DNA of 64,000 nt from Cordylochernes scorpioides (GCA_030710605.1 CP092870.1:93819742-93883741); one strand, 5' to 3'; shown: positions 32,963 through 42,759, counted from the stretch's first letter. Numbers and translations: made by a program. The notes: generated from the letters alone by a model not told the origin.

Positions 32963-33184
32963 ATGTTTAAAGAGGACTGTAAAGAAGTACTGGAAAAAGA
33001 AATCTTCTCCAAATGGAGACTTCGGAAAAGATTTAAAGAACGCCACTCCACCATTGATCAAGTTCTTGGAAGAAGCGAAAAACTTTTAAAGATTTTTTTT
33101 CTTCTTCTGTTAGAATACAGATGTAAGTTCCTCTCAACTAACAGGCCATATACATGTGTTTTATATTCTAGCGCTTTTCTATAA
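32963..33184 (+). other. Open stretch of uncertain status
   Basis: From ATG at 32963 a 73-codon frame begins FKEDCKEVLEKEIFSKWRL and is charged for its first half, then becomes hydrophobic and AT-driven. The alternative frame over 33000-33090 also lacks stops. Composition of 32960-33085 is less AT-rich than its surroundings. I do not recognise it. It may be a mobile-element fragment. Confidence 0.2.
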
Positions 33185-33284
33185 AATACCTTTTGTTTTA
33201 ATATATTACTTAAATATATTAATTTATAATGTATATACTTGTTTTGAGAAAATAGAGCAATTCATATATAAATATTTAGATAAT

Positions 33285-33345
33285 AAAGAGGCATATATTG
33301 GCAAATAAATATTTTATTCAATCCAATATATGCCTTTTTCTTCAA
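33285..33345. repeat. F3 family, miniature copy
   Basis: GGCATATATTGGCAAATAAA and TTCAATCCAATATATGCC are the two F3 ends brought together with the centre lost. Confidence 0.6.
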
Positions 33346-33650
33346 ATTAAAGATACTTCGGTCAGAGTAAATCTTCTTTATTGTCTCGACGTTTCGACAA
33401 AAAATATTTTGTCTTCGTCAGGAGCGAACAAAAATTAAAACATTTGGCAAAGCGTTAAAAATTATTCCTATTCAATTTTTAACGCTTTACCAAATGTTTT
33501 AATTTTTGTTCGCTCCTGACGGAGGCAAAAGATTATTGTCGAAACGTCGAGACAATAAAGAAGATTTACTCTGGTCGAAATATCTTTAATTTGAAGAACT
33601 AGGAATGCCGCCGGCTAGGCAGCCTCTATCTTTACGATATGCCTTTTTTT
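33346..33650. repeat. F4 foldback with facing hammerhead-like cores
   Basis: Arms of about 110 bases run from CTTCAAATTAAAGATACTTC to its complement at about 33595. On the minus strand, CTGACGA...hairpin...GAAAC spans 33391-33421. On the + strand, CTGACGG...hairpin...GAAAC spans 33516-33545. The centre holds AATTAAAACATTTGGCAAAG and its complement. It is followed by GAATGCCGCCGGCTAGGCAG, which is also seen near 47670 and, inverted, near 50695. Confidence 0.75.
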
Positions 33651-33814
33651 ATCAAAATATTTATATTCATTATAAGCCAATAACACGCCATGTATATGTA
33701 AGAAATGAAAACATTAAAACATGAATGTTTCTTTTATACATAAAACAAACTTATACTGTCCTTACTGCGATAAAAAATATTATTATATATTGATATATTT
33801 ATATGTAATTATAT

Positions 33815-34125
33815 ATATATTTTTTGCTTATCCCTAGTACACGTAGTGCAGGCCATGATAATCATGGTGGGTAGAAGTTGGCGACTGCTTTTACTGTAAG
33901 TGTTCCACATGAAACTACACATGTGAAAAAAGCAGTTCGACTTTGCACTTACAAATGTGTCAGAGTCCTGTTTGGTTACTTGCACTCGCTGGTGGGGTTG
34001 GACTTTTGCATGAATCGGGGGCCATTGGAGCATTTCTTTTTTTTTTTAATAAAAAAAAAGTGCCCAATGCGGGAATCGAACCCGGTCAAAGACCAACGGA
34101 TTAGACCATCTTTCCACCGACCCCC
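33815..34125 (-). mobile_element. tRNA-headed SINE with 12-bp target duplication
   Basis: Minus-strand relative of 31255-31559. Read on the minus strand the head is GGGGGTCGGTGGAAAGATGG, then TCTAATCCGTTGGTCTTTG and ACCGGGTTCGATTCCCGCAT. The body carries CCAACCCCACCAGCGAGTGC. ATGTAATTATAT precedes (33803-33814) and follows (34126-34137) the element exactly, so this is a clean retroposition event. Confidence 0.88.
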
Positions 34126-34164
34126 ATGTAATTATATTATCCTAAAAGCTTATGCCCATAGTTT

Positions 34165-34385
34165 ACTTAAATACCATTTCTAAGATTCCACCCTTCATTG
34201 TAGCATATATAAGCAGAATGATCCAATACAGTATTAGAGCTCTAAGAAGTGGTATGGCAGATTAAATTGGAAAAACCGCTGGAAGGGTTCACCACTGATG
34301 AGCCAAGCCCTCCCAATATTTTTTCATCGCAGTAAGGACAGTAGAAGTTTGATTTATGTGTAAAGAAAACATTCGTGCTTCATAA
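34165..34385. repeat. F2 family copy
   Basis: Contains ATTTCTAAGATTCCACCCTT, AGTATTAGAGCTCTAAGAAG, AAACCGCTGGAAGGGTTCAC, CACTGATGAGCCAAGCCCTC, TTTTTTCATCGCAGTAAGGA and the distal AACATTCGTGCTTCATAAAC, in the complement order of the copy at 48195. Confidence 0.7.
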
Positions 34386-34429
34386 ACCCTTTATTTCTTA
34401 TACTCTATTCATTACATATTTTTTAAAAT

Positions 34430-34650
34430 AGAGCAATCCATAAATAAATCTTTAATTAAAGAGACATATATTGGATCAAAATATCATTATTTTACCAATA
34501 TTTCAGTTGGCTGAACGCCAACCTTTATCAAGGTGGTATAACATTTTAATCTTAATATTAATGTTATAATACCTTGATAAAGGTTGGCGTTTAGCCAATT
34601 GAAATATTGGTAAAATAAATGATTTTTTGATCCAATATATGCTAATATAT
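34430..34650. repeat. F3 foldback, complete copy
   Basis: Ends GACATATATTGGATCAAAAT and TTTTTTGATCCAATATATGC, inner TTGGCTGAACGCCAACC and GGTTGGCGTTTAGCC, centre ATTTTAATCTTAATATTAAT. Confidence 0.75.
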
Positions 34651-36019
34651 ATGTGTCAAAAAGTTGAAGCTAGAGGTTTTTGCCTATTTTCGTAAATAGA
34701 AAAAAAATGCATTTTTTTCAATTAAATAATTATTGAATGAATGGAAGCGCTCTAAGTCGAAATAAAGGATAGTCCCAAAAAATGATCGAAATTTCATTTG
34801 AAGAAATAAATTTCTAGAATTATAATGTTAAATATAAATATAATTTATAAATCGAAGGCAATCTATTATATAAACAATTCTAAATTGTCATCTTTTATAT
34901 TAATTCAAAACATATTTTAATATCCCTAATTAATATTCTTTAAAACCATTCTTTCCTCACACCATACGCATATATATAAGCAAGTATATATTTATTAGAA
35001 AATTTGATAAAATCATATTTTAAATATTATTATATTCATTTAGATATATTATAATTTCTACATACCCATAATGTTTAGGTTCATATTTTAAATAATTATA
35101 TATATATATATATAAGAAAAGTCTGTTTTTCTACTTTCAGAAATATTGTATGTATTTAAATATACTTAATTTTTAAAAATATACAACTTATTATTCTAAT
35201 TTATATAAATAATATATATATTTTTTAAATAACAGGTGTATATATTCTCTTTTTCATAATTACAAAATTATAATCTAATGTGCGTGAAATTTATAAGAAT
35301 AACAAGCAAAAGGTGGTCAACAAGTAAATCCAAAATGGCGATTGTTGGAAGCGTGTCAGACGACAAAATGTGACACATTGCGAGATTGTTACAAGAAGAG
35401 CTCTCTCACTTTAAAACTTGGGGGATAAAATAAAAAAAAAAAGATTCTGAAAGTTTCTACTTTTGACACTTCTACCAAGCTTGGATTTAACTTGAAATAA
35501 AGATATTTTGGACACCATTAACTTCAAACTATTATTTAACGGATTTAATACTTTACTAAAACTATTACTTTTTTCTCTTTTATCTAAAATTTTATATTTC
35601 TTTTGTTCCCTATATATATATATACGTCTTTTGGTTGTGTGTGTGTGTTCTATATATTTATATATAAATTATACATATATATTTTTAAAATACTATATAG
35701 AGAATTATATTTTTTGCGAATATAATATATATAAATTATATATATTTTTTATGTAATAGAAGAATGTTAAATTTATGTAAATTTATATAGTAGGCGATTT
35801 GAAGTACTGAATATAAATTTATTCTATAGGTTGAGATAATGGGAAATATGTAATTATGATTTGATAAATCTCCCAGAGGTATTGTTATAAATATATTTGT
35901 TCGTAAAATTCTATGAGTATAATATAATAATTATTGACCATTGACTGTAAATATTCACTTATCATATTATTTTGTTTACCATCAAAATTTCCTTCCAGGC
36001 TTAACTCTATATTCTATTA
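34651..36019. other. Extremely AT-rich non-coding stretch
   Basis: No gene recognised. A short GC-richer patch at 35280-35410 (CAAAATGGCGATTGTTGGAA) has no lasting open frame. Confidence 0.4.
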
Positions 36020-36215
36020 CGAAAAAGGCATCTCCTTATCGTGAAACTGAAAGTTCCTGATGGTTTGTGCCATCTATCGGAATAAATAACAATTATTCTC
36101 GTTGATTTTTAATTATTCCAGAATTCTATATTCTATGTTAAAATATATCTTAGCTTCAGATTAAGGAGACTCCTTCGAAAGCTCAGCTTGTTTTTGTGAA
36201 TGTTTATAATAAAAA
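36020..36215. repeat. F5b fragment and F8-type hairpin
   Basis: GGCATCTCCTTATCGTGAAAC, GATGGTTTGTGCCATCTATC and CGTTGATTTTTAATTATTCC match F5b. AAGGAGACTCCTTCGAAAGCTC (about 36164-36187) is a hairpin followed by the CGAAAGC motif. Confidence 0.5.
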
Positions 36216-36771
36216 GCATTGGTGTTCTCTCAGGTATCTTTTATGCGACCGTATTTTATTAAATTCTATTGAATTCTAGGTAGCTAATTGGAATTTAATA
36301 AAGAAATGTGGAGTTTTAAACAATATTGAATCGTCAATCTTTTATTCATTTTCTGCCAGTTAATAACCTGCAATTTATTTTAATAAAATTGTAATTGGTC
36401 TTTTGATATATATTTTTTTTAATTCGTACTTGAAAAGTAGATTAACAGCAAGTTCTTGTGAAAGTCCATGTTCGAAATACTTAGTACGATGTGGTGTTTT
36501 ACACTTTTCTCTATAAGTTTCAATAATCATCTATTGATCTCCTTAAATCCAATAATAACTACCATGAACACAAGTCAATAAACGCGCCATTTATTGTCAA
36601 GAAATGAAACTATTTAGCGCGATTTACTTTCAAATAAAACATAACTCTTACTGTCTTCTTAAATGCTATTGATATAATATATTTGGAGGTTTCATCATAT
36701 CGTTCCAAATTTTAGTATATGTACCGCCGAACAAGCGTGTACAAGGGTTGATCATACATTATCATAATATA

Positions 36772-37028
36772 AATACACCCATACCTCGCTTTGCTTCGGG
36801 GTTACGTTCCAAAAAAAAAAACACGACGCAAAGTGAAAATATGTGAAGGCGCAATCAAAAACAAAGGTGTTGCCATATTTTAGGAAAAAAAAAAAATTAA
36901 AGACTCGAATCCAAAACAACGCAATTTCGAAAATCTAACGACGCACAGTGAAAATCAGTAAAAATTAAGCAGCGACGCAACTTCGAAAAAAACGCAAAAC
37001 GAAACAACGCAAAGCGAGGTATTGGTGT
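36772..37028. mobile_element. Miniature pogo-like element, ATACCTCGCTTTGC ends
   Basis: Left end TACACCCATACCTCGCTTTG and right end CAAAGCGAGGTATTGGTGTA are complementary with one or two mismatches, and TA sits at both borders. The interior repeats ACGCAA and ACGACGCA motifs, typical of such non-coding elements, and has no transposase. Confidence 0.75.
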
Positions 37029-37079
37029 ATATACTTATAGAAAATAAAGTATTATATTAGCATGTTGTTTCGATATTTT

Positions 37080-37335
37080 AAGTCCAATTGTATAAAGGGG
37101 CTGTGTCCCTAGATGTCAGTAGAGGGAGAAGGGGACAATTTTAGGCTGCGTCAACAGAACGTGTTGGCTTGGAGGACAAAGGAGTGTTGACAGAGCTCCG
37201 TTTACAGAAGGAACCTTCATTGTACAGTAAGTCCCCCTCCCTCCCCTTGTGTAATACAATGGTGTCCATTGTACACTCCCTTCCTGCAGGAGTTTAGTTG
37301 ATTAAGCTCTGTACCATCCTTAGATGACATATGTT
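37080..37335. other. Unassigned stretch of balanced composition
   Basis: About 250 bases with GTCCCTAGATGTCAGTAGAG, GTACAGTAAGTCCCCCTCCC and CCCTTCCTGCAGGAGTTTAG. It stands out from the AT-rich surroundings, but I find no coding frame or terminal repeats. Confidence 0.3.
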
Positions 37336-37385
37336 CTGGACAGTTTCTCCTCCTATGGCACTCTCTATATCATGTTCTTATGTAT

Positions 37386-37568
37386 ATATACTGTAAAACC
37401 TATGTAATAAGACACTCCTGCTAGAGAACACCTCTCTATAAAGTACAGTTTTCATTTTCAAAATTATCATTTTTACTATTTAACAATTCTCTGGTAAGAA
37501 GACACCTCTATCTAAAGGACACTTTTTTTATGCAACTAGGTGTTCTTTATAGAGAGGTTTTACTGTAT
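37386..37568. mobile_element. Miniature pogo/Tigger-like element (about 180 bp)
   Basis: Left end TACTGTAAAACCTATGTAAT and right end AGAGAGGTTTTACTGTA are inverted. Inner motifs GAGAACACCTCTCTATAAAG and GTGTTCTTTATAGAGAGG are also inverted. TA at both borders. It is non-coding. Confidence 0.75.
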
Positions 37569-37944
37569 ATTCTTTTTACAACAAAAAGCTTTAGTAAGAT
37601 CTCTTAGTCTTATATAGATTCTTCAAGCACACAGAAATGTAGGGTACATACAGGAATAATAGTAATAGTACCAGCAATCAGCAATATTATTTCACTTTTA
37701 AAGCTAACCATATTTAATGAAAATAGTAAAATGTATATATAGGAAAACTTAATGAAGACAATCAAGTTAATAAATAGATTGTTCTGGGTAAATTGGGGAA
37801 AAGGAAATTTCTTATAACATGGATTTACCGCGGATTCTCTACAAATGAAACAGGGAAAAGCTAATCCTATTTAATATATATGTTCTTATAGATTCCTGAA
37901 TGTATAAATTATTTTGTCGTTAGGTGGCTTATTTTGCTAACAAA

Positions 37945-38110
37945 TAATTCTCTAAAATTTTACACAAATAAATTTACTGGCAATGCGTTTCTTTTAAATA
38001 TCATCAAATATTATCTCTACAGACCTTACTGCAATGATATCTGTAGAGATGATATTTGATGATATTTAAAAGAAACGCATTGCCAGTAAATTTATTTGTG
38101 TAAAATTTTA
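37945..38110. repeat. Near-perfect foldback, about 75-base arms
   Basis: Arms from AAAATTTTACACAAATAAAT through CTGGCAATGCGTTTCTTTTA, ATATCATCAAATATTATCTC and TACAG are mirrored almost exactly around TTACTGCAATG. Such arms could form a long cruciform or hairpin RNA. A diverged single arm is at 2845-2940. Confidence 0.85.
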
Positions 38111-38139
38111 ACGATTGATGACAATTATATTTATAAAAA

Positions 38140-38240
38140 TAATTCTCTACCGTCTTTACTCTGCAATGAGGGAAATATTGGGAAGGTCTTGTTAATCATT
38201 GGTAAATCTTCCTTTCGCCAGTTTAATCCGGTTTCGCCAG
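38140..38240. repeat. F2 family, rearranged copy
   Basis: CTTTACTCTGCAATGAGGG, TGGGAAGGTCTTGTTAATCA and two successive TTTCGCCAGT(T/A)TAATC stretches. A local duplication of the TTTCGCC part is visible. Confidence 0.55.
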
Positions 38241-38263
38241 TATAATCAACCATTAAAATATCA

Positions 38264-38345
38264 AAATATTTTCTCACAATGAGTTTCTTTAAAAATAAAA
38301 TAAAAATAAACTCATTGTGAAAAAATATTTTGTGATTTTGAACGT
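38264..38345. repeat. Small foldback, CACAATGAGTTTCTTT arms
   Basis: AAAATATTTTCTCACAATGA and its complement TCATTGTGAAAAAATATTTT flank a 25-base AT-rich loop. Confidence 0.65.
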
Positions 38346-38464
38346 TTTTCACAATTTTATAATGAATAATCAACCATACCGCTCTTGTATTAAATTTGGC
38401 TTTTATTTGCTTATATACCCGGCACTGTAGTGGAGAATTCTGGGTGAAAGTATTTAATCGAGTG

Positions 38465-38757
38465 TATATACCTTCATGGACAAAACTAAATGAAAAATAT
38501 TGTAAATGAAACTTTCTTTGCCCTGGAGAGAAGGAGGATTCATTGATATTATTAAAACTTAAGGAAGTTGTACCTTTCAGCATGCATATTGGGATTCAGA
38601 CAATAACTCTGAAATATATTACAGTGACCTTTATTGAAGACATGCTAGATAACACCATACGTGAACATAATTGCTTCTGTCTTCTTTAAAAAATAGATAA
38701 CAGGTGACATCAAAGACTTTCCACTTTCTTATGTTTTTTTTCCATGAGAAAGTGTAT
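38465..38757. repeat. F1 foldback with an insertion
   Basis: CCTTCATGGACAAAACTAAATG near 38471 is followed by about 80 foreign bases. The F1 sequence resumes at ACTTAAGGAAGTTGTACC and runs to TTTTTTTTCCATGAGAAAG. Confidence 0.6.
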
Positions 38758-38864
38758 ATGAACCCGATTTTATTTATAAATTTGTTGTATAAATAGCGGG
38801 ATATTTAAATGACAATTATTAATATAATATGTTTTTTTTTTTTAAATTCCGTGAGCGCCAATCC

Positions 38865-39045
38865 TTACATTGTAAACGAACACAAACATTTTCTTAGGTT
38901 TCGAAAGAGTTTCTTTTATCTGAAGCTAAGAAAGATAGCATGAGACACACTCTGTCTTTCTTAACTTCAAATTAGGAAACTTCTACGAAATCTCAGCCTT
39001 ATTTTGTGTTTCTTTACAATGAAGGTATTGGCACTCACGGAAAAA
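38865..39045. repeat. F8-type foldback
   Basis: Arms CGTGAGCGCCAATCCTTAC and GTATTGGCACTCACGG are complementary. Nearer the centre are GTTTCGAAAGAGTTTC and CTTCTACGAAATCTC, the degenerate CGAAA motifs, around AAGCTAAGAAAGATAGCATG. Confidence 0.65.
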
Positions 39046-39266
39046 AAATATAGAAGATATCTATATAAAGTTTTAGCCGTGAAAAATATATTCAACTATT
39101 GTTATGGGCCTCTGAGTTGTATGGGTTTGTTTGCTTGTGAGGGATATCTGTGGGAGCGTGTTGGAAGTTAGGTTCATACCGTTGGGTCTTATCGTTGTCT
39201 TGAAGTCCGGGTTAACGACGGGGTTAGAGAAAAGTATAAGACGCACACAATTCTTTTCTATTTATA

Positions 39267-39305
39267 TTAATTAAAGGAAAGCTTTCGAGTAATCCCTTCT
39301 TCAGC
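39267..39305 (-). repeat. F8 hairpin just upstream of the APP exon
   Basis: On the minus strand: CTGAAGA, AGGGATTACTC, GAAAGC. It ends about 25 bases before the splice acceptor, exactly where the polypyrimidine tract and branch point should be. A CCCTTCTTCAG run on the + strand comes from it. Confidence 0.55.
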
Positions 39306-39329
39306 TAAATTAAACGGGGTGATGTACAG

Positions 39330-39503
39330 GCTGCACCGGATGGGGGTCCTAGCCACTTCCAGCCCATGGTCGCCCTGCTGTGTGGACGAGGAGCCACTTT
39401 CCACCGCCAGTTCCTGGATGAGACTCGCCGTTGGACCTCGGACCCTGATCCCGCTGCTGGCTGTACCCATGACAAGCTGGAGATCCTGGAGTATTGCCGT
39501 AAG
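39330..39503 (+). CDS. APP: APP/APPL exon, first half of growth-factor-like domain
   Basis: The amyloid precursor protein family are type I membrane proteins whose E1 region begins with a cysteine-rich growth-factor-like domain in the extracellular part. This exon encodes 58 residues, starting AAPDGGPSHF, then QPMVALLCGRGATF, RRWTSDPDP and CTHDKLEILEYCRK. The three cysteines (residues 18, 45, 56) match the first three of the domain; the second and third are 11 apart as in vertebrate APP. The acceptor is GATGTACAG before 39330 and the donor is AAG then GTATGT at 39504. Both ends are phase 0. As I recall it, human APP exon 2 also ends right after the CQE that aligns with CRK here. The polypyrimidine tract is poor because an F8 motif sits just upstream. 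The TAA at 39306-39308 excludes an earlier in-frame start. GC content is far above that of its surroundings. Signal-peptide exon 1 and the next exon were not found, so both introns are long. Confidence 0.88.
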
Positions 39504-39507
39504 GTAT

Positions 39508-39635
39508 GTCACTCGCTTGTCTCTTGTTTGTCTCTTGTTCCTTTCTTCCTTCACAGATTCTTGCTTCTTCATTCACATATAATGTTGAGGTCACTGACTT
39601 GTCTCTTGTTCCTTTCTTCCTTCACAGATTATTAC
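39508..39635 (+). repeat. Tandem duplication in the intron after the exon
   Basis: GTCTCTTGTTCCTTTCTTCC followed by TTCACAGATT occurs at about 39532-39563 and again at about 39600-39632. Each copy resembles a complete splice acceptor (pyrimidine run then CAG). They may act as decoy or alternative acceptors, but no conserved coding frame follows. Confidence 0.7.
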
Positions 39636-39659
39636 CTCTTCACTCATTTAATGTAGAAA

Positions 39660-39900
39660 AGAAAGATTTATAAGTGGCACTTGCCGCGTCTGATAAAGAA
39701 CATCTCTGGTCACATCACCAGAAGGTAGGATGTCGCCGCCATGTAGAAGCCTCAAATTGTGTCGCTCTTAGTTCCAGGGAGAGTTGAGTGAAAAGAATCA
39801 GCAGCTACCGGCAATTTTCTTGGAGATAAATTTCTTCAATCATTTAATGTAAAGATAGAATATCTTGAACACTTATAGAACAAAATGTCTTACTGTAGAT
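39660..39900. other. Unassigned intronic stretch, moderate GC
   Basis: Contains GGCACTTGCCGCGTCTGATA and TCACCAGAAGGTAGGATGTC. The CACCAGAAGG part also appears near 62720, so both may belong to one unidentified element. Confidence 0.3.
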
Positions 39901-39939
39901 TGTATATCTGTTTCTTTTCCACATTTAGAAATATATATA

Positions 39940-40146
39940 CACTCATGGATGAAACTTAAGGAAGTTGTACTTTTTAGTATGTATATCGGGATTCAGACAA
40001 TAATTCTGAAAGATATTTGATACACAGTAACCTTTATTGAAGACACTAGATAACCAAGTGTAAACAAATTGTCTCTGTCTCCTTAAAAAAATAGACGACG
40101 GCGATATCAAATACATTCAACTTCCTTAAGTTTTGTTCATGAGTGT
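39940..40146. repeat. F1 foldback, reference copy (207 bp)
   Basis: Best example of the family. Ends CACTCATGGATGAAACTTAAGG and CCTTAAGTTTTGTTCATGAGTG are inverted over about 30 bases, and the middle (TTCAGACAATAATTCTGAAAG, CAGTAACCTTTATTGAAGAC, CTCTGTCTCCTTAAAAAAAT) is non-coding. No constant target duplication could be seen. Confidence 0.8.
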
Positions 40147-40149
40147 TTA

Positions 40150-40990
40150 TTTAAATTGGAACAAGTTATTGTCTCTTTGTCGTTTTTTCTATTAATTCCT
40201 ATTTACACACCCAATTGAAATTCAACTTAAGCAAAGAAATTGGAACAAGCTGTTGTCTCTGTGTCCTTCTTGATTGATTTATCTTTTCACACACGAAGTA
40301 ACATTCAACCCTCACAATGATATTTAAATTGGAACAAGGAATTGTTCCGTCTTTCTTTTATTTATTAATTAGATTTATTGAGATATATCTAAACACACAC
40401 ACATTAATTAACCACTAATCTTCACAATGTTGCTATTTATATTGGAACAGGATATATTGTACATATAAAATGTGAAAGGATTTAAAAGCAAGAATGTTTC
40501 TTTTATACATAATACAAACTTCTACTGCTTATGTCTTCTACTGCTCATAAGCTTATGTCTATAGTTTTCTTGAAAACCATTTCTGAGATTCCATCCTTTA
40601 GTGCTGCGTATATAAGCAGAATCGTCCAATACAGTAGTAGAGCTCTGAGAAGCGGTCTGGTGGATTAAATTGGCGAAACCGCTGGGAGGGTTCACCACTG
40701 ATGAGCCAAGCCCCCCAATATATTTTTTCATCGCAGTAAAGGCAGTAGAAGTTTGTATTATGTATAAAAGAAACATTCGTGCTTTTAAATCCCTTCATTT
40801 TATATGTATAGATGGCGCGTTATTGCTTTGTGTTAAGATATATTGTGTGTCTCTTTGTATCATGTTTGGTCGAGGTGTCTATACACACAAAGTGACATTC
40901 TTACACAATGGTAACTATTAGATAAGAACATGGTATTGTCTCTATGTCCTCTATTTAATTGATGTATCTTTACAAAGAGTAGGTATTAAT
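40150..40990. repeat. Degenerate tandem repeat, about 90-110-bp unit, split by F2
   Basis: ATTGGAACAAG-like starts near 40155, 40240, 40330 and 40440 are each followed by TTGTCTCT, a CACACACA stretch and TTCACAATG. After the F2 copy at 40505-40800 another unit (ATTGTGTGTCTCTTTGTATC to TTGTCTCTATGTCCTC) continues to about 40990. F2 therefore inserted into an existing array. Confidence 0.65.
40505..40810. repeat. F2 family, long copy
   Basis: Outer parts TTTCTTTTATACATAATACA and TGTATTATGTATAAAAGAAA are inverted. Inner parts GATTCCATCCTTTAGTGCTG, AGTAGTAGAGCTCTGAGAAG, AAACCGCTGGGAGGGTTCAC and CACTGATGAGCCAAGCC follow. About 300 bp, non-coding, although short frames run through it. Confidence 0.75.
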
Positions 40991-41274
40991 GGAATTTATC
41001 CGTGAACAAGTTTGTTGCTAGGTCTTACATAACTGATTCTATATCACCACTAATTAAGACAGTCTTGTTAATTACAGTATATTTAATTGCCAAGATTGGA
41101 GTAACATCTCCACAATAAGTCACAATTTATACGCGACATGGCTTCAGGCTTTGTCTTCCTTCAAGCCAAAAATGATCTTCTTTGGTTTTAATTTCCATCT
41201 ATTTTATATAAATAAATAAGTTGCATTACCGCGCCATCTGTTATTAGAAATTTAAACTATTTTCGACGTATATG

Positions 41275-41405
41275 TATACTGCCTTTACACTGCAATGATG
41301 GGAATGCTTAGCTCATCGGTGGTAGATTAAACTGGCGAAACCGCTGGGAAGGTTCACCACTGATGTGCTAAGCATTCCCATTATTTCATTGCAGTAATGG
41401 TAGTA
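41275..41405. repeat. F2 foldback, short form
   Basis: TTTACACTGCAATGATGGGAATGC with its complement GCATTCCCATTATTTCATTGC enclose ATCGGTGGTAGATTAAACTG and CGAAACCGCTGGGAAGGTTC. Confidence 0.7.
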
Positions 41406-41732
41406 ATAAATTATTTTAATTCATAAAGAATCATACGCGCTTCGAAAATAGTATATATTTCTTTAAATAATTAAGCGTATTATTGATTCTTTTAAACCCT
41501 ATTAAAACATTTGATGAGTTCAAGGCTTATAGATACTTTGCCTTGTTAGCTATATCTTTACACAAAGTACTCCTCTACATGAAATTTCTCTGAACATATT
41601 TACATACCTATAGATTGTTACATATTATATAATATTTGAATAGTCATACCCAAACCTAACTTTCAATGTTTTAGATATCTTTCAACATGCAATATTTCTC
41701 TTCTATAATCCTATATATGTCATCACCTATAT

Positions 41733-41935
41733 CAGGGGTCGGAAAATCTTGTCTGAGTCGTAAGAGTCAAAAATTACAATTTACAAAATTTCTAAGTTTT
41801 TAAAGAGCCACAATTTTTTTTATTGCCAACAATAAATAGTACTCGCATAAATAATATTTACGTATGGAACTATATAAAGAACTTCACATCCAAAGAGCCG
41901 AATGTGGCTAGCTAGCCCCAGTTTACCGACCCCTG
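41733..41935. mobile_element. hAT-like miniature element (203 bp)
   Basis: Ends CAGGGGTCGGAAAA and TTTACCGACCCCTG are inverted; the CAGGGGTCGG(C/T)AAA end is typical of hAT-family derivatives. The interior includes AAAGAGCCACAATTTTTTTT and AGAGCCGAATGTGGCTAG. An 8-base target duplication is not clean (CACCTATAT before, GCTTATACC after). Confidence 0.75.
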
Positions 41936-42064
41936 GCTTATACCAACACTTAGCTAATACTGTAAGTATAGCACTAGATTGTGGTGCATATATATTCCAC
42001 AGAACAGATAAAGGTAAGTAAACTAGCTATGCAACTTGTTTTCTTTTTAATACTTGTGTTAAAA

Positions 42065-42375
42065 TAAAAACATAAAGCCCCTCCAGGGAAAAGTTTCTTT
42101 TAAAATAGTTTTTATTAAAAAAATATCTCGAGCTTTCGGGCAAGTACGCCCTTCTACGGGAGAAAATGCTTTATATGATTAATACGCCAATAAAATATGA
42201 TTTAAAATTAAATAAAGTCAATTCATTGTTTACATTTGTTTTAAGGCATGATCAACGCGGGCTTCATATAAAGCATTTTCTCCCGTAGAAGGGCGTACTT
42301 GCCCGAAAGCTCGAGATATTTTTTAAATAAAAATATTTTTAAAAGAAACTTTTCCCTGGAGGCTTTATGTTTTTA
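42065..42375. repeat. F8 foldback, long arms
   Basis: Arms of about 110 bases, CATAAAGCCCCTCCAGGGAA through CGAGCTTTCGGGCAAGTACG and CCTTCTACGGGAGAAAATGC, are mirrored at 42260-42370. On the + strand the module is CCGTAGA, AGGGCGTACTTGCCC, GAAAGCTC. The centre includes AATACGCCAATAAAATATG and is AT-rich. Confidence 0.8.
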
Positions 42376-42543
42376 TTTTAATATATTAATTCAAGGGATT
42401 ATTTAATTTAATAATACTTGTGTGTTATATAAATCCTAATTATTGAGAGGATTTGTTATTTCTCAAAGCACACATGACGTAATAATTATTATTTTTTAAA
42501 AAACAATAAATAAAATCATTAAACATTTTGTATCTTTATATAT

Positions 42544-42755
42544 AAACTCATGGATAAAACTTAAGGAAGTTGTTACCTTTTATCATGTATATTGGGATTC
42601 AGACAATAACTCTTAAAGACATTTGATACACTGTAACCTTTATTTAAGACACACGAGATAACCAAGTGTAAATAAAATTGCCTCTGTCTCTTAAAAAAAA
42701 AAACAGACGACCGTCAACATTAAAGACTTTCCAGTTCCTTTTGAACATGAGTGTA
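42544..42755. repeat. F1 foldback copy
   Basis: CTCATGGATAAAACTTAAGG, TTGGGATTCAGACAATAACT, GACACACGAGATAACCAAGT, TTCCAGTTCCTTTTGAACATGAG. The right end has lost several bases. Confidence 0.7.
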
Positions 42756-42759
42756 TATA

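Noticed and set aside
32963..33184. Charged 73-codon frame as a gene
   Set aside because: Only part of it is compositionally distinct, two frames are open at once, and no family is recognisable. It is kept only as an uncertain stretch.
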